Origin: Novosphingobium resinovorum
Lineage (GTDB): Bacteria; Pseudomonadota; Alphaproteobacteria; Sphingomonadales; Sphingomonadaceae
Assembly: GCF_001742225.1 (NCBI RefSeq)
Contig: NZ_CP017075.1
Span: 992,001 to 1,056,000 of the forward strand
Direction of reading: 5' to 3'
Length of the DNA stretch: 64,000 nt
The number at the start of each line of letters is the position of its first letter. Position 1 is the stretch's first letter. A program made the translations under genes and the position numbers. The notes beneath the pieces are model-generated. The model searched no databases. It had not been told where the DNA came from and saw only the letters and a program-made list of their open reading frames with translations. Shown piece by piece: positions 26,545 through 35,542 of the stretch.

Positions 26545-27114
26545 TCAGGCGGCCTTGCGCAGCTTTTCGAGCTTCTTGAGCGCCATCTGGCGCTTCAGGC
26601 GCGAGAGGTGGTCGATGAAGAGGATACCTTCGAGGTGGTCCATCTCGTGCTGGAGACAGATCGCGAGAAGACCGTCCATGTCCTCCTCGTGCACCTTGCC
26701 GTCGAGGTCCTGCCAGCGTGCGCGGATGCGCGAAGGGCGCTCCACATCGGCGAAGATCTCGGGGACCGAGAGGCAACCTTCCTGAGAGACGATGTGCTCG
26801 TCCGAGGGATCGAGGATTTCCGGATTGATGAAGATCCGGGGTTCCTTCTTGGTCGGCTGATGCGTGTGGTGGTGATCGCCATGCGACGTGCAGACTTCCG
26901 GCTCGGCGTCCTCGTCGTCAGGCTGGAGGTCGATCACCAGTACACGGAGCGGAACGCCGACTTGGATCGCGGCGAGACCGATGCCGGGAGCGTGGTACAT
27001 CGTTTCGAACATGTCATCGACGAGCGTTTTAAGCTCGTCGTCGAACTTTTCGACGGGGGCCGAGACCTGCTTGAGGCGCTGGTCGGGAACTTCGAGGATT
27101 TCGCGGATAGCCAT
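26545..27114 (-). CDS. def: Peptide deformylase with a His-rich insertion
   Basis: Removes the formyl group from nascent protein N-termini. The 189-residue product has all three motifs: GIGLAAIQVG, EGCLSVP (Cys114) and HEMDH (His156, Glu157, His160), giving a complete metal site. Between motif 1 and motif 2 an insertion (about residues 63-91) is strongly acidic, then His-rich (HGDHHHTHQ), which E. coli Def lacks. ATG 27114 is the conserved start; upstream in-frame codons are unlikely. Fmt, its functional partner, lies 0.7 kb away on the other strand rather than in the usual def-fmt operon. Confidence 0.94.
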   Translation of the reverse strand: MAIREILEVPDQRLKQVSAPVEKFDDELKTLVDDMFETMYHAPGIGLAAIQVGVPLRVLVIDLQPDDEDAEPEVCTSHGDHHHTHQPTKKEPRIFINPEILDPSDEHIVSQEGCLSVPEIFADVERPSRIRARWQDLDGKVHEEDMDGLLAICLQHEMDHLEGILFIDHLSRLKRQMALKKLEKLRKAA

Positions 27115-27176
27115 CTGCGCCAGATAATCGCGAAAGCCCGATTTCGCAAGATCAGGCACCGCAGGCCGAAATCGCG

Positions 27177-27773
27177 TCAGGCGACAGGACGACGAGCGCG
27201 GATCGCCTGGGCCAGTGTGCCCTCGTCGAGATAGTCGAGTTCGCCGCCGACCGGCAGGCCGTGCGCCAGTTGCGTTACCCGCACCGGGAAGCCTTCAAGC
27301 CGCTCGGCGATGTAGTGCGCAGTGGTCTGGCCTTCGAGCGTGGCGTTCATCGCGAGGAGGACTTCATCGATGCCGCCCTCCCCGATCCGGCGCAGCAGGC
27401 TGTCGATCGCCAGGTCTTCGGGGCGGACGCCGTCCAGCGCCGAGAGGCGTCCACCAAGGACATGGTAACGCCCCGTGAACAGGCGCGCGCGGTCAAGCGC
27501 CCAGAGGTCGGCGACTTCCTCGACCACGCAGATCGAGCGTGCGTCGCGGCGGGGGTCGGCGCAGATGCCGCAGGGGTCGGTGGTATCGACATTGCCGCAG
27601 GTCCGGCACTCGACGAGCGCCTCGCGCACGGCGTCCAGCGCCTCCAGCAGCTGCACCAGCGCGGTTTCCCGCCGCTTGATCAGCCACAGGACGGCACGGC
27701 GCGCCGAACGTGGGCCAAGGCCGGGCAGGCGCGACAGGGCGGCGGTCAGCGTCTCGATCTCTTGCGATGCCAT
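27177..27773 (-). CDS. recR: Recombination protein RecR
   Basis: RecR forms a clamp with RecO (and RecF) to load RecA at gapped DNA. The 198-residue protein has the N-terminal helix-hairpin-helix ([15 protein letters not shown]), the zinc-finger cysteines ([16 protein letters not shown]), the Toprim domain ([13 protein letters not shown] to [14 protein letters not shown]) and a C-terminal Walker-B-like [19 protein letters not shown] region split by T. Length equals the family norm. It lies 62 bases upstream of def on the same strand. Confidence 0.95.
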   Translation of the reverse strand: MASQEIETLTAALSRLPGLGPRSARRAVLWLIKRRETALVQLLEALDAVREALVECRTCGNVDTTDPCGICADPRRDARSICVVEEVADLWALDRARLFTGRYHVLGGRLSALDGVRPEDLAIDSLLRRIGEGGIDEVLLAMNATLEGQTTAHYIAERLEGFPVRVTQLAHGLPVGGELDYLDEGTLAQAIRARRPVA

Positions 27774-27833
27774 GGATCGGGAGATAGGGCCTGCGCCTGA
27801 TCTTAGAAAGCCCGCTCAGGAGTTCCCCACATC

Positions 27834-28742
27834 ATGCGTATCATCTTCATGGGAACGCCCGATTTTGCGGTCCCCGCTCTGGTTGCTCTTGTCGAGGCGG
27901 GGCACGAGGTCGTGGCTGCCTACACCCAGCCGCCGCGTCCCGGCGGGCGGCGGGGCAAGGAACTGACGCCCTCGCCGGTGCAACGGGAAGCCGAAGCGCG
28001 CGGGATCGAAGTGCGCCATCCGGTTTCGCTGAAGGGGGCGGAAGAGCAAGCCGCCTTCGCCGCGCTGGAGGCAGACATTGCCGTCGTCGCGGCTTATGGG
28101 CTGATACTGCCGCAGGCGGTGCTGGATGCGCCGCGCCTCGGGTGCCTCAACATCCATGCCTCGATCCTGCCGCGCTGGCGCGGTGCGGCGCCGATCCAGC
28201 GGGCGATTCTGGCGGGCGATCCGACGACGGGGATCACCATTATGCAGATGGAAGCCGGGCTCGATACCGGACCGATGCTGGCGACGCTGCGCACAACGAT
28301 CGACGCGAAGACGGCCGGGGAACTGACCTCCGAACTTGCGGACCGGGGCGCGCAATTGCTGGTCGGCACCTTGCGCGACCTCGCCGTTCACCGCGCGGTG
28401 AAGCAGCCGGAGGACGGGATTACTTATGCCCGCAAGATCGACAAGGCCGAAGCGCGACTCGATTTCACCGCAAGCGCGGTCGACGCGGAGCGTCAGGTGC
28501 GCGCGTTCATGCCCGCGCCGGGGGCATTCTTCGAACTGGACGGCGAGCGCTACAAGGTGCTGTCGGCGCGGATCGTCGAGGGCTCCGGCGAGGCGGGCAG
28601 CACGCTCGACGATGCCCTGACGGTCGCGTGCGGGGAACAGGCGCTGCAGGTCACGCGCATCCAGCGCGCGGGCAAGCCGGCCATGGACGTAGCCGACCTG
28701 CTGCGCGGACGCCCCATTCCGGCAGGCACGAAGCTGGCCTGA
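27834..28742 (+). CDS. fmt: Methionyl-tRNA formyltransferase
   Basis: Formylates initiator Met-tRNA using 10-formyl-THF. The 302-residue protein shows [16 protein letters not shown] at the N-terminus, the catalytic region [21 protein letters not shown] (Asn, His) with [17 protein letters not shown] after it, and a C-terminal OB-like domain ([13 protein letters not shown]). It diverges from recR-def across 60 bases and converges on the cupin gene with two bases between the stops. Confidence 0.95.
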   Translation: MRIIFMGTPDFAVPALVALVEAGHEVVAAYTQPPRPGGRRGKELTPSPVQREAEARGIEVRHPVSLKGAEEQAAFAALEADIAVVAAYGLILPQAVLDAPRLGCLNIHASILPRWRGAAPIQRAILAGDPTTGITIMQMEAGLDTGPMLATLRTTIDAKTAGELTSELADRGAQLLVGTLRDLAVHRAVKQPEDGITYARKIDKAEARLDFTASAVDAERQVRAFMPAPGAFFELDGERYKVLSARIVEGSGEAGSTLDDALTVACGEQALQVTRIQRAGKPAMDVADLLRGRPIPAGTKLA

Positions 28743-28744
28743 GT

Positions 28745-29269
28745 TTAGGCCCTCTCGGGCATCTGGCGCTGCGGCGGCGCTTCGTCGGCCCAGCGGGCGT
28801 GGCCTTCGCGCAAGGTCGCGGCGGTCTTTTCCCATGCGCTGAGGGGCTTGTCCCTGACGCGTATGTTGAAGCGGTCGGTATTTCGGAATTCGAGGACTTC
28901 GGCGCCTTCCGGGCCTGCGGTGTAGGCATAGGGCACTTCGGCGCCGACGAAGAAGCCGTCGCCAGCAGCCAGCGTCTCGGTGCCCATGCGGATCGATCCG
29001 GCGACGATGTAATAGAGGCAATCGCAGTCGTGGCTGTGGAGCGGCAGCGGGAAACCGCTCTTCACCCATAGCCGCGCGAGGCTCATATCCTCGCGGCGGT
29101 AGGGGACGTCGGCATATTCGCCCCTCACCTGCATCGCCTCCATCAGCAATGGCTGGGCGGCGGCGAGGTTGGGCGTATCACCCTCGTAAGTCATGCAGTC
29201 GCACTCTTCCAGCGCGGGAGCGTCAGCGCCGCGGAAGATCTGGAAGCGGGGCTCTTTGTTCTCGGCCAT
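28745..29269 (-). CDS. Cupin domain-containing protein
   Basis: A 174-residue single-cupin protein. Metal-binding motif 1 is visible as PLHSHDCDCLYYIVAGSI (His-x-His, Asp in place of the usual Glu spacing) followed by a short GDGFFVGAEVPYAYTAGP second motif with tyrosine where a histidine is common. Both features suggest an altered metal site, or one not used for catalysis. ATG 29269 has AGGAG six bases upstream. It stands alone between fmt and truA, on the opposite strand. Substrate unknown. Confidence 0.8.
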   Translation of the reverse strand: MAENKEPRFQIFRGADAPALEECDCMTYEGDTPNLAAAQPLLMEAMQVRGEYADVPYRREDMSLARLWVKSGFPLPLHSHDCDCLYYIVAGSIRMGTETLAAGDGFFVGAEVPYAYTAGPEGAEVLEFRNTDRFNIRVRDKPLSAWEKTAATLREGHARWADEAPPQRQMPERA

Positions 29270-29365
29270 GGCAGGCTCCTTTCCCGGTGAGCGGATGGTG
29301 ACACCGGATACGCAGGACGCCAAGCCCATTGCGCGGCGGCACCAGTCCTGTATCGGCGGGGCGAA

Positions 29366-30112
29366 ATGACCCGTTTTGCGCTCACTCTCGAATTCGACGG
29401 CAGCCCGTTCATGGGGCTGCAGCGGCAGGTCCATGGTCCCTCGGTGCAGCAGTCGGTCGAGGATGCGGCCTTCGCGGTCACCGGCGAGCGCGCCATCATG
29501 CACGCGGCCGGGCGTACCGATGCCGGAGTCCACGCGCTCGGGATGCGTGCCCATATCGACATCGCGAAGCCGTTCGAGGCGTATAAACTGCTGGGGGCAC
29601 TCAACGACAGGTTGCGGCCTCATCCGATCGCGGTCCTGTCCTCCGAGGTCGTGCCCGACGACTGGCACGCGCGGTTTTCCTGCGTCGGCCGCGCCTACAT
29701 CTACCGCATCGCCAATCGCCGTGCCCCGCTGACGCTGGAGAAGGGCAAGGCATGGATGGTGCCCAAGCCGCTCGATGCCGAGGCGATGCACCGTGCCGCG
29801 CAGATACTTGTGGGACTGCACGATTTCACCACGTTCCGTTCGGTGCATTGCCAGTCGAGTTCGCCGCTCAAGACGCTCGACCGGCTGGAAGTGCGGCGCG
29901 AGGGCGAGATGGTGCTGATCGAAGCGGAAGCGCGCAGCTTCCTGCATCATCAGGTGCGCTCGATGGTCGGCTGCCTCGCACTCGTCGGCATGGGACGGTG
30001 GAGCGAAGAGGATCTGCGCGAGGCGCTTGCCGCGCGCAATCGCCGGAAGCTCGGCCTAAATGCACCGCCGGACGGGCTCTACTTCGTCCGCGCAGTCTAT
30101 CCCGGCGAATAA
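29366..30112 (+). CDS. truA: tRNA pseudouridine(38-40) synthase TruA
   Basis: Converts uridines 38-40 of the tRNA anticodon stem to pseudouridine. The 248-residue product has the TruA catalytic motif [13 protein letters not shown] with the nucleophilic Asp, an N-terminal [14 protein letters not shown], and C-terminal [15 protein letters not shown]. It lies downstream of the cupin gene in the opposite direction and ends at a strong terminator. Confidence 0.95.
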   Translation: MTRFALTLEFDGSPFMGLQRQVHGPSVQQSVEDAAFAVTGERAIMHAAGRTDAGVHALGMRAHIDIAKPFEAYKLLGALNDRLRPHPIAVLSSEVVPDDWHARFSCVGRAYIYRIANRRAPLTLEKGKAWMVPKPLDAEAMHRAAQILVGLHDFTTFRSVHCQSSSPLKTLDRLEVRREGEMVLIEAEARSFLHHQVRSMVGCLALVGMGRWSEEDLREALAARNRRKLGLNAPPDGLYFVRAVYPGE

Positions 30113-30114
30113 CG

Positions 30115-30147
30115 AAAAGGGCGCCTCCTTGCGGAAGCGCCCTTTTT
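30115..30147. terminator. Bidirectional intrinsic terminator between truA and cobS
   Basis: AAAAGGGCGC pairs with GCGCCCTTTTT across a 12-base loop. The stem carries an A-run on the left and a U-run on the right, so it works for both converging transcripts. Confidence 0.9.
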
Positions 30148-30165
30148 CTTGGTCGGCCGGGCCGA

Positions 30166-31155
30166 TCAGGCCTTGGCGACGACGCTTTCCGGCAGATCCT
30201 GCCCGAATACGCGCTGGTAGTATTCGGCCACCAGCATGCGCTCGGTCTCGTCGCACTTGTTCAGGAACGAGAGGCGGAAGGCGAAGCCGACGTCGTTGAA
30301 GATCGCCGCGTTCTGTGCCCAGGTGATGACCGTGCGCGGGCTCATCACCGTCGAGATATCGCCGTTCATGAAGCCCTGGCGCGAGAAGTCCGCGACCTTG
30401 ACCATGTTGGCGATCACCGACTTGTCGATCTGCGGCACCTTGGCCGCGACGATGCCCGTCTCGGTGGCGTGGGGCAGGTAGTTGAGCGCCACCACCAGGT
30501 TCCAGCGGTCCATCTGGCCCTGGTTGATCTGCTGCGTGCCATGGTACAGACCCGAAGTGTCGCCCAGGCCCACCGTGTTGGCGGTGGCGAACAGGCGGAA
30601 GTGCTTGTCCGGACGGATCACGCGGTTCTGGTCGAGCAGGGTGAGCTTGCCCTCGGTTTCCAGAATGCGCTGGATCACGAACATCACGTCCGGGCGGCCC
30701 GCGTCGTATTCGTCGAACACCAGCGCCACCGGGTGTTGCAGCGCCCAGGGGAGCAGGCCCTCGCGGAATTCGGTCACCTGCATGCCGCCGCGCAGGACGA
30801 TGGCATCGCGGCCGATCAGGTCGATGCGGCTGATGTGCGCGTCGAGGTTGATGCGGATGCACGGCCATTTGAGGCGCGCCGCGACCTGTTCGATGTGCGT
30901 CGACTTGCCGGTGCCGTGGTAGCCCTGCACCATCACGCGGCGGTTGAAGGCAAAGCCCGCCAGGATCGCGAGGGTGGTGTCCGGGTCGAACACATACGTC
31001 TCGTCGAGGTCGGGGACGCGCTCGTCGGCCACGGAGAAGGCCGGGACCTTCATGTCGATGTCGATCCCGAAAGTCTCGCGCACGTCGAGTTCGATGTCGG
31101 GAGCGGCCAGTACGGTGGCGTCGCGATTCTCGGTCTGGGTCTTGGAGTCAGTCAT
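30166..31155 (-). CDS. cobS: CobS-type AAA+ ATPase (cobaltochelatase subunit homologue)
   Basis: A 329-residue AAA+ ATPase with Walker [10 protein letters not shown] (residues 78-86), Walker [10 protein letters not shown], the sensor region [12 protein letters not shown] and the CobS-specific segments [17 protein letters not shown] and [11 protein letters not shown]. With CobT and CobN, CobS inserts cobalt into hydrogenobyrinate diamide in aerobic B12 synthesis. Neither partner is in the window and no other cobalamin gene is close, so the role here is not certain; the CobS/CobT pair is also kept by bacteria lacking de novo B12 synthesis. ATG 31155 starts the conserved region. Confidence 0.9.
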   Translation of the reverse strand: MTDSKTQTENRDATVLAAPDIELDVRETFGIDIDMKVPAFSVADERVPDLDETYVFDPDTTLAILAGFAFNRRVMVQGYHGTGKSTHIEQVAARLKWPCIRINLDAHISRIDLIGRDAIVLRGGMQVTEFREGLLPWALQHPVALVFDEYDAGRPDVMFVIQRILETEGKLTLLDQNRVIRPDKHFRLFATANTVGLGDTSGLYHGTQQINQGQMDRWNLVVALNYLPHATETGIVAAKVPQIDKSVIANMVKVADFSRQGFMNGDISTVMSPRTVITWAQNAAIFNDVGFAFRLSFLNKCDETERMLVAEYYQRVFGQDLPESVVAKA

Positions 31156-31218
31156 CGTAGGGCATCGCGTATAGGACCGGCCGCTGCATCGCAATAAGGT
31201 TTGGGCGACTTGCCTTGC

Positions 31219-31935
31219 TCAACTCGCGCATTTGGGAGGGAGGCTGAACAGATCGACGAAGCGCTGGACCAGCGATGGGTCGCCCTCGATCCGCAGTGCC
31301 TGAACCTCTTCCCGCGGCCACTTGCCGTAGAATACCCCGAGGAACGGGAACCCGCCCTCGGCCGCGAAGACCAGATCGGGGTCCGGATCGCCATTGCTGG
31401 AGGGTTGGATCGCCAGTTCGCCCTGCCCCAGCCGCCCGGTGAATTTGCTGACACCCACCTCGAAGCGCACCGTCAGTGCCAGCTCGCCGATCCGCTCGGG
31501 ATGGATCATCGTGCGCAGCGAGAGCATCAGCGAGACCGGCGTGATCGGCAGCGTGGGATCGTGGAGGGTCGAGCGCACCGCCCATCGCCCCAGTTCCTGC
31601 ATGACGGGCTCCAGCGCCAGGCCCCATTCGGTGAGTCGATAGACCTGCACCGAAGCGGGCGGCGGCAGCACTTCGCGCGCGACGATGCCGGTTCCTTCGA
31701 GGCTCTCCAGCCGCTCGGTCAACGTCTTGGCGCTCAGGCCCGGCAATTCGGCGCGGATCTCGGAGAAACGGCGCGGGCCGAGCATCATCTCGCGTATGAT
31801 TGGCAGCGACCAGCGTTCGCCGATCAGTTCCATCGCGAAAGCCGCCCCGCAGGCATCCCCATACCAGCGGCCATGTGCGCGTTTCACACTGTCCGTCGCG
31901 CTTTCCGAACGCATGGTTTCTTTTTGTGACTTCAT
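31219..31935 (-). CDS. HxlR-type winged-helix regulator with C-terminal SCP2-like domain
   Basis: The 238-residue protein opens (residues 28-120) with an HxlR-type winged helix: C29-GAAFAMELIGERWSLPII, RRFSEIRAELPGLSAKTLTERL and YRLTEWG. The N-terminal cysteine is the position used in related HxlR proteins (HypR, YodB) to sense electrophiles or oxidants. The last ~100 residues (RFEVGVSKFTGRL, then LRIEGDPSLVQRFVDLF) resemble an SCP2 sterol-carrier fold, suggesting a hydrophobic ligand pocket. It diverges from the eight-gene GST/VOC operon. Two in-frame ATGs (31935, 31914) each begin with the same CATGGTT-type repeat, so the start is open. Confidence 0.82.
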   Translation of the reverse strand: MKSQKETMRSESATDSVKRAHGRWYGDACGAAFAMELIGERWSLPIIREMMLGPRRFSEIRAELPGLSAKTLTERLESLEGTGIVAREVLPPPASVQVYRLTEWGLALEPVMQELGRWAVRSTLHDPTLPITPVSLMLSLRTMIHPERIGELALTVRFEVGVSKFTGRLGQGELAIQPSSNGDPDPDLVFAAEGGFPFLGVFYGKWPREEVQALRIEGDPSLVQRFVDLFSLPPKCAS

Positions 31936-31953
31936 GGTTGCTTTTAGTTACCC
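31912..31953. promoter_or_regulatory. 21-bp tandem direct repeat, candidate HxlR operator
   Basis: Two head-to-tail copies share CATGGTT-x-CTTTT-x-GT-x-AC (31912-31932 and 31933-31953), exactly two helical turns apart. They overlap the two candidate start codons of the regulator and face the operon starting at 32006, 53 bases away. Placement and spacing fit a regulator-binding site controlling both directions; binding is inferred. Confidence 0.45.
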
Positions 31954-32005
31954 CTGAGGTCAGGTTCGGGCAAGAGGCGATTCGCCCTTCTGAAGGAGAG
32001 AGCAG

Positions 32006-32434
32006 ATGGCACGCATGATCTTCGTGAACCTCCCCGTCACCGATCTGGAGCGCTCCAAGGCGTTCTACACCGCGCTCGGCTTCACCAACGAGCCGCGCTT
32101 CACCGACGACACGGCGGCCTGCATGGTGTGGTCGGAATCCATCTTCGTGATGATCCTGACGCACGACAAATGGCGCACCTTCACCGACCGCCCGATCCCC
32201 GACACCGGCTCCAGCGAAGTGGCGCTGTGCCTTGCATGTGAAAGCAAGGAAGAGGCCGCGGAGATGAAGGCCAAGGCTGCGGCGGCAGGCGGCACGCCCG
32301 ACATCAATCCGCCACAAGACTATGGCTTCATGGTCAGCCACGCCTTCACCGACCTCGACGGGCATGTCTGGGAGACGATGTGGATGGACCCTGCCGCCGC
32401 CTCGGGGGAAATGGAAATCCCGACCACGGCGTGA
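32006..32434 (+). CDS. VOC family (glyoxalase/bleomycin resistance) protein, first gene of the operon
   Basis: A 142-residue VOC-fold protein: FVNLPVTDLERSKAFYTALGF at the N-terminus, a second half opening near residue 70 (EVALCLACESKEEA) and the closing FTDLDGHVWETMWMD. Metal-ligand positions include the Glu of the last motif. The family includes glyoxalase I-like enzymes, extradiol dioxygenases and thiol transferases. A clear GGAGAGAG precedes ATG 32006. It begins an eight-gene run to 36653, divergent from the HxlR regulator. Confidence 0.87.
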   Translation: MARMIFVNLPVTDLERSKAFYTALGFTNEPRFTDDTAACMVWSESIFVMILTHDKWRTFTDRPIPDTGSSEVALCLACESKEEAAEMKAKAAAAGGTPDINPPQDYGFMVSHAFTDLDGHVWETMWMDPAAASGEMEIPTTA

Positions 32435-32462
32435 CATAAAGAAACGGGAGAGGGAGAAGACG

Positions 32463-33167
32463 ATGCCTATCGATCCGACCTCACAGATAGAGATCACCGC
32501 TTACGAATGGGTGCCATCCTTCGCGCAGGGGCAGGTCCGCGATTTGCGCCCGCGCTGGACCTGCGAAGAGTACACCCTGCCCTACAAGGTGCGCCTGATC
32601 AGCGCGATCGAGCGCCCCGAATGGTACTATGACGACCAGCCCTGGGGGCAGGTGCCCTTCGTCCGTGACGGCGAGGTCGGGATATTCGAAAGCGGCGCCA
32701 CGCTCATCCACCTCGCCGAGAAGGCGGGCGCCTTGCCCCCGACCGGCTCGCAGGAACGGGCGAAAGTCCTGAGTTGGCTGCTGGCTGCGTTCAACTCGAT
32801 CGAGCCGTTCGTGATGGAGTTCGTCAACTGCACGTTTTTCTCGCGCAAGGAGGACTGGGCACCGCTGCGCCGCCCTTCCCTGACTACCGCGCTGGAAGGC
32901 CGCCTCAAGCGCCTCGAAACGGCGCTGGGCGACGACGAGTGGCTGGCCGGGGACTTCTCGATCGCCGATATCGCGATGACCACGATCCTGCGCGCCATCC
33001 CCGACCCGTCCGTGCTGGCGCCGACGCCCGCACTCGCGGCGTACGTCGAGCGCGGCATAGCTCGCCCTGCGTTCCAGCGTGCGCTGGAGGCGCAACTCGC
33101 GCCTTTCGCCGAGCATGATCCGAAGACCAAAGCCAAGGCCGAAAACCCTGCCAAGGAAGGAGTCTGA
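32463..33167 (+). CDS. Glutathione S-transferase family protein 1
   Basis: A 234-residue GST-fold protein. The thioredoxin-like half contains WTCEEYTLPYKVRLI, GQVPFVRDGEVGIFESGATLIHLAEKAG (the cis-proline VPFV and ESGA glutathione-binding segment), and the helical half has WLAGDFSIADIAMTTILR, the N-capping box typical of GSTs. The 25-residue leader before the fold is longer than usual, and the C-terminal tail is Lys/Ala-rich. A GAGGGAGAAG Shine-Dalgarno lies before ATG 32463. The stop leaves one base before DUF1428. Confidence 0.87.
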   Translation: MPIDPTSQIEITAYEWVPSFAQGQVRDLRPRWTCEEYTLPYKVRLISAIERPEWYYDDQPWGQVPFVRDGEVGIFESGATLIHLAEKAGALPPTGSQERAKVLSWLLAAFNSIEPFVMEFVNCTFFSRKEDWAPLRRPSLTTALEGRLKRLETALGDDEWLAGDFSIADIAMTTILRAIPDPSVLAPTPALAAYVERGIARPAFQRALEAQLAPFAEHDPKTKAKAENPAKEGV

Positions 33168-33168
33168 C

Positions 33169-33540
33169 ATGACCTACGTAGAAGGTTTCGTGATCGCCGT
33201 CCCCAAGGCGAACAAGGACAAGTTCATCGCTCACGCCGAAATGGGCGACGCCGTCTTCATGGAGCACGGCGCCACCCGCGTCCTCGAATGCTGGCAGGAC
33301 GACGTGCCCGAAGGCAAGCAGACCGACTTCTTCCGCGCGGTGGAGTGCAAGGAGGACGAGGCGGTGGTCTTCTCGTGGATCGAATGGCCCGACAAGGCGA
33401 CTCGCGAAAAGGGCATGGCTGCCGTCATGGACGCGATGAACACCGACCCGCGCATGGATCCGGAGAAGAACCCCATGCCTTTCGACGGCATGCGCATGAT
33501 CTACGGCGGCTTCCAGCCCGTCGTCACGCTGGGAGGCTGA
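33169..33540 (+). CDS. DUF1428 domain-containing protein
   Basis: A 123-residue protein matching DUF1428 (YbaA-like, ferredoxin-like dimeric alpha/beta barrel): MTYVEGFVIAVPKANKDKF, the central HGATRVLECWQDDVPEGK, VVFSWIEWPDKATRE, and the final MPFDGMRMIYGGFQP. Function is unknown for the family; it is often seen beside PhnB-type and SRPBCC genes. GGAAGGAG precedes ATG 33169; it lies one base after the GST stop. Confidence 0.9.
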   Translation: MTYVEGFVIAVPKANKDKFIAHAEMGDAVFMEHGATRVLECWQDDVPEGKQTDFFRAVECKEDEAVVFSWIEWPDKATREKGMAAVMDAMNTDPRMDPEKNPMPFDGMRMIYGGFQPVVTLGG

Positions 33541-33543
33541 GCC

Positions 33544-34368
33544 ATGGGCAACCCTGTAGGCAGCTTCATCTGGTACGAGCTGATGACCAGCGATTCCGAC
33601 GCCGCGGCCGCCTTCTACGGCAGTGTCGTCGGCTGGAAGATCGGCGCCAACGTCATGCCGGAAATGACCGGCGATTCCGGCATGGACTACCGCATGATCG
33701 AGCGCATCGATGGCGGCGGCGCGGGCTGCGGCTATACCGGCGGCGTCTTCGCACTCGACGATGCCATGATCAAACAAGGCGCGAAGCCCGGCTGGATGGG
33801 CTACATTTACGTCCCCGACGTCGATGCAAAAGTGGCCGAGATCACGGCCGAGGGCGGATCCGTCCACGTGCCCGCCACCACCATGGAAGGCGTCGGCCGC
33901 TTCGCCATGGTGACCGACCCGCAGGGCGCCGCGTTCTACGTGATGACGCCGGAACCGCCCGCCGACGATCCCGACGCCACCAGCGACGTGTTCAGCGTGG
34001 ACAAGCCGCAGACGGTACGCTGGAACGAACTCGTCACGCCCGACGACGACGCGGCGGTGGCGTTCTACACGAAGCATTTCGGCTGGACCCAGCACGGCGC
34101 GATGCCGATGGGGCCGCTCGGCGACTACCGCTTCCTCCAGCTGGAGGACGTGCAGATCGGCGCGGTTATGAAGCAGGCTGATTTCATGCCGGTGCCAGGC
34201 TGGACCTACTACATCGGCGTGGACGATATTGACCGCGCACTGACCGCAGTAAAGGACGGCGGCGGCAAGCCTATGGGCGATCCGCAGCAGATCCCCACCG
34301 GCGAATACACCGTCCACGCCTTCGATCCGCAAGGCGCCTACTTCGGCCTCGTCGGGCCGCGCAGATAA
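33544..34368 (+). CDS. Two-domain VOC family protein
   Basis: A 274-residue protein made of two VOC modules in tandem: residues 1-130 (SFIWYELMTSDSDAAAAFYGSVVGW to FAMVTDPQGAAFYVM) and 145-274 (VRWNELVTPDDDAAVAFYTKHFGW to HAFDPQGAYFGLVG). The pattern matches the predicted glyoxalase-like 'PhnB/CFP32' two-domain group rather than glyoxalase I. It follows DUF1428 with three bases between, so it is in the same operon. The substrate is unknown. Confidence 0.88.
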   Translation: MGNPVGSFIWYELMTSDSDAAAAFYGSVVGWKIGANVMPEMTGDSGMDYRMIERIDGGGAGCGYTGGVFALDDAMIKQGAKPGWMGYIYVPDVDAKVAEITAEGGSVHVPATTMEGVGRFAMVTDPQGAAFYVMTPEPPADDPDATSDVFSVDKPQTVRWNELVTPDDDAAVAFYTKHFGWTQHGAMPMGPLGDYRFLQLEDVQIGAVMKQADFMPVPGWTYYIGVDDIDRALTAVKDGGGKPMGDPQQIPTGEYTVHAFDPQGAYFGLVGPRR

Positions 34369-34439
34369 CCGGGCGGACGGTGATTGACGCCGTCCATTCG
34401 TTCCATCAATGTTCCACCCTCATCTAAGGGAGAATCCCG

Positions 34440-35066
34440 ATGGCCGACTACACCTTCTTCACCAACCCGATGTCGCGCGGACAGATCGCCCGCTGGGCGC
34501 TGCACGAAGCCGGGGCGGACTACGAGCAGGTCCTCGTCGACTGGAAGGACAAGCCCGCCGCGTTCCTCGACGCCAACCCGATGGCCAAGGTGCCAACGCT
34601 GATCCACCATGCCGACGACGGCGACCGGGTGATCACCGAATCCGCCGCGATCTGTCTCTATCTCGCCGAGATGAACCCGGAAGCGCACCTGCTCCCCAAC
34701 GACGGCGAGATGGCGGACTATTACCGCTGGACCTTCTTCGCCTCCGGCCCGATCGAGCAGGCGATCACCTCGCGCGCGCTCAAGTTCGAGCCGACGCCGC
34801 AGCAGGAGATGATGGCCGGCTGGGGCAGCTTCGAGCGCACCCTCGCCGCGATCGAGGAAAAGCTGGCCGAGGACGACTGGGTCTGCGGCACCCGCTTCAC
34901 CATGGCCGACGTCTATGTCGGCAGCGCGATCGACTGGGGCATGACCTTCGGCATCATCCCGCCGCTGCCCCCGCTCGTGGCCTATGCCGAACGTTGTCAG
35001 GAACGCCCCGCCTACCGGACCGCCAAGGGCATCGACGGCAAGCTGATAGAGGAGATGAAGAAATGA
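34440..35066 (+). CDS. Glutathione S-transferase family protein 2
   Basis: A 208-residue GST: TFFTNPMSRGQIARWALHEAG (possible catalytic Ser/Arg position near residue 12), NPMAKVPTLI with the cis-proline, ITESAAICLYLAEMNP, and the C-terminal helical half with WVCGTRFTMADVYVG. The beta/theta-like arrangement is common in proteobacteria. A GGGAGAATCCCG leader precedes ATG 34440 and the stop overlaps the next VOC gene by four bases. Confidence 0.9.
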   Translation: MADYTFFTNPMSRGQIARWALHEAGADYEQVLVDWKDKPAAFLDANPMAKVPTLIHHADDGDRVITESAAICLYLAEMNPEAHLLPNDGEMADYYRWTFFASGPIEQAITSRALKFEPTPQQEMMAGWGSFERTLAAIEEKLAEDDWVCGTRFTMADVYVGSAIDWGMTFGIIPPLPPLVAYAERCQERPAYRTAKGIDGKLIEEMKK

Positions 35067-35542
35067 CGGCCAAAAACCGGATCTGCCTCTGGTACGACGG
35101 CACCGCCGAGGACGCTGCGAACTTCTACGCCACCGTCTTCCCCGACACCCGCGTCGATTCCGTACAACGTGCACCGACGGATTATCCGGACGGGAAGGAA
35201 GGCAACGTCCTCGTGGTCGAGTTCACGGTGATGGGGATCGAATGCATCGGCCTCAACGGCGGCCCGCAGTTCCCGCAATCGGAATCGTTCTCGTTCCAGG
35301 TCGCCACCGACACGCAGGAAGAGACCGACCGCTACTGGGACGCCATCGTCGGCAATGGCGGAGCGGAAAGCATGTGCGGCTGGTGCAAGGACAAGTGGGG
35401 CCTCAACTGGCAGATCACTCCTCGCGCCCTCACGAACGCGATGGCGAACCCCGATCGCGCTGCAGCCAAGCGGGCGATGGAAGCGATGATGACGATGCGC
35501 AAGATCGACATCGCCGCGATCGAGGCGGCGGTGAAAGGCTGA
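35063..35542 (+). CDS. PhnB-like VOC family protein
   Basis: A 159-residue VOC protein of the PhnB type (once misnamed '3-demethylubiquinone-9 3-methyltransferase'): ICLWYDGTAEDAANFYATVFPDT, VEFTVMGIECIGLNGGP, CGWCKDKWGLNWQITPRAL, and the final MMTMRKIDIAAIEAA. The ATG overlaps the GST stop, and its own stop overlaps the next ATG (TGATG). The name aside, it has no methyltransferase domain. Confidence 0.9.
   Translation: MTAKNRICLWYDGTAEDAANFYATVFPDTRVDSVQRAPTDYPDGKEGNVLVVEFTVMGIECIGLNGGPQFPQSESFSFQVATDTQEETDRYWDAIVGNGGAESMCGWCKDKWGLNWQITPRALTNAMANPDRAAAKRAMEAMMTMRKIDIAAIEAAVKG

Noticed and set aside
35063..35542. Annotating this gene as a ubiquinone methyltransferase
   Set aside because: The old PhnB-family name misleads. 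The protein is a VOC fold with no SAM-binding motif.
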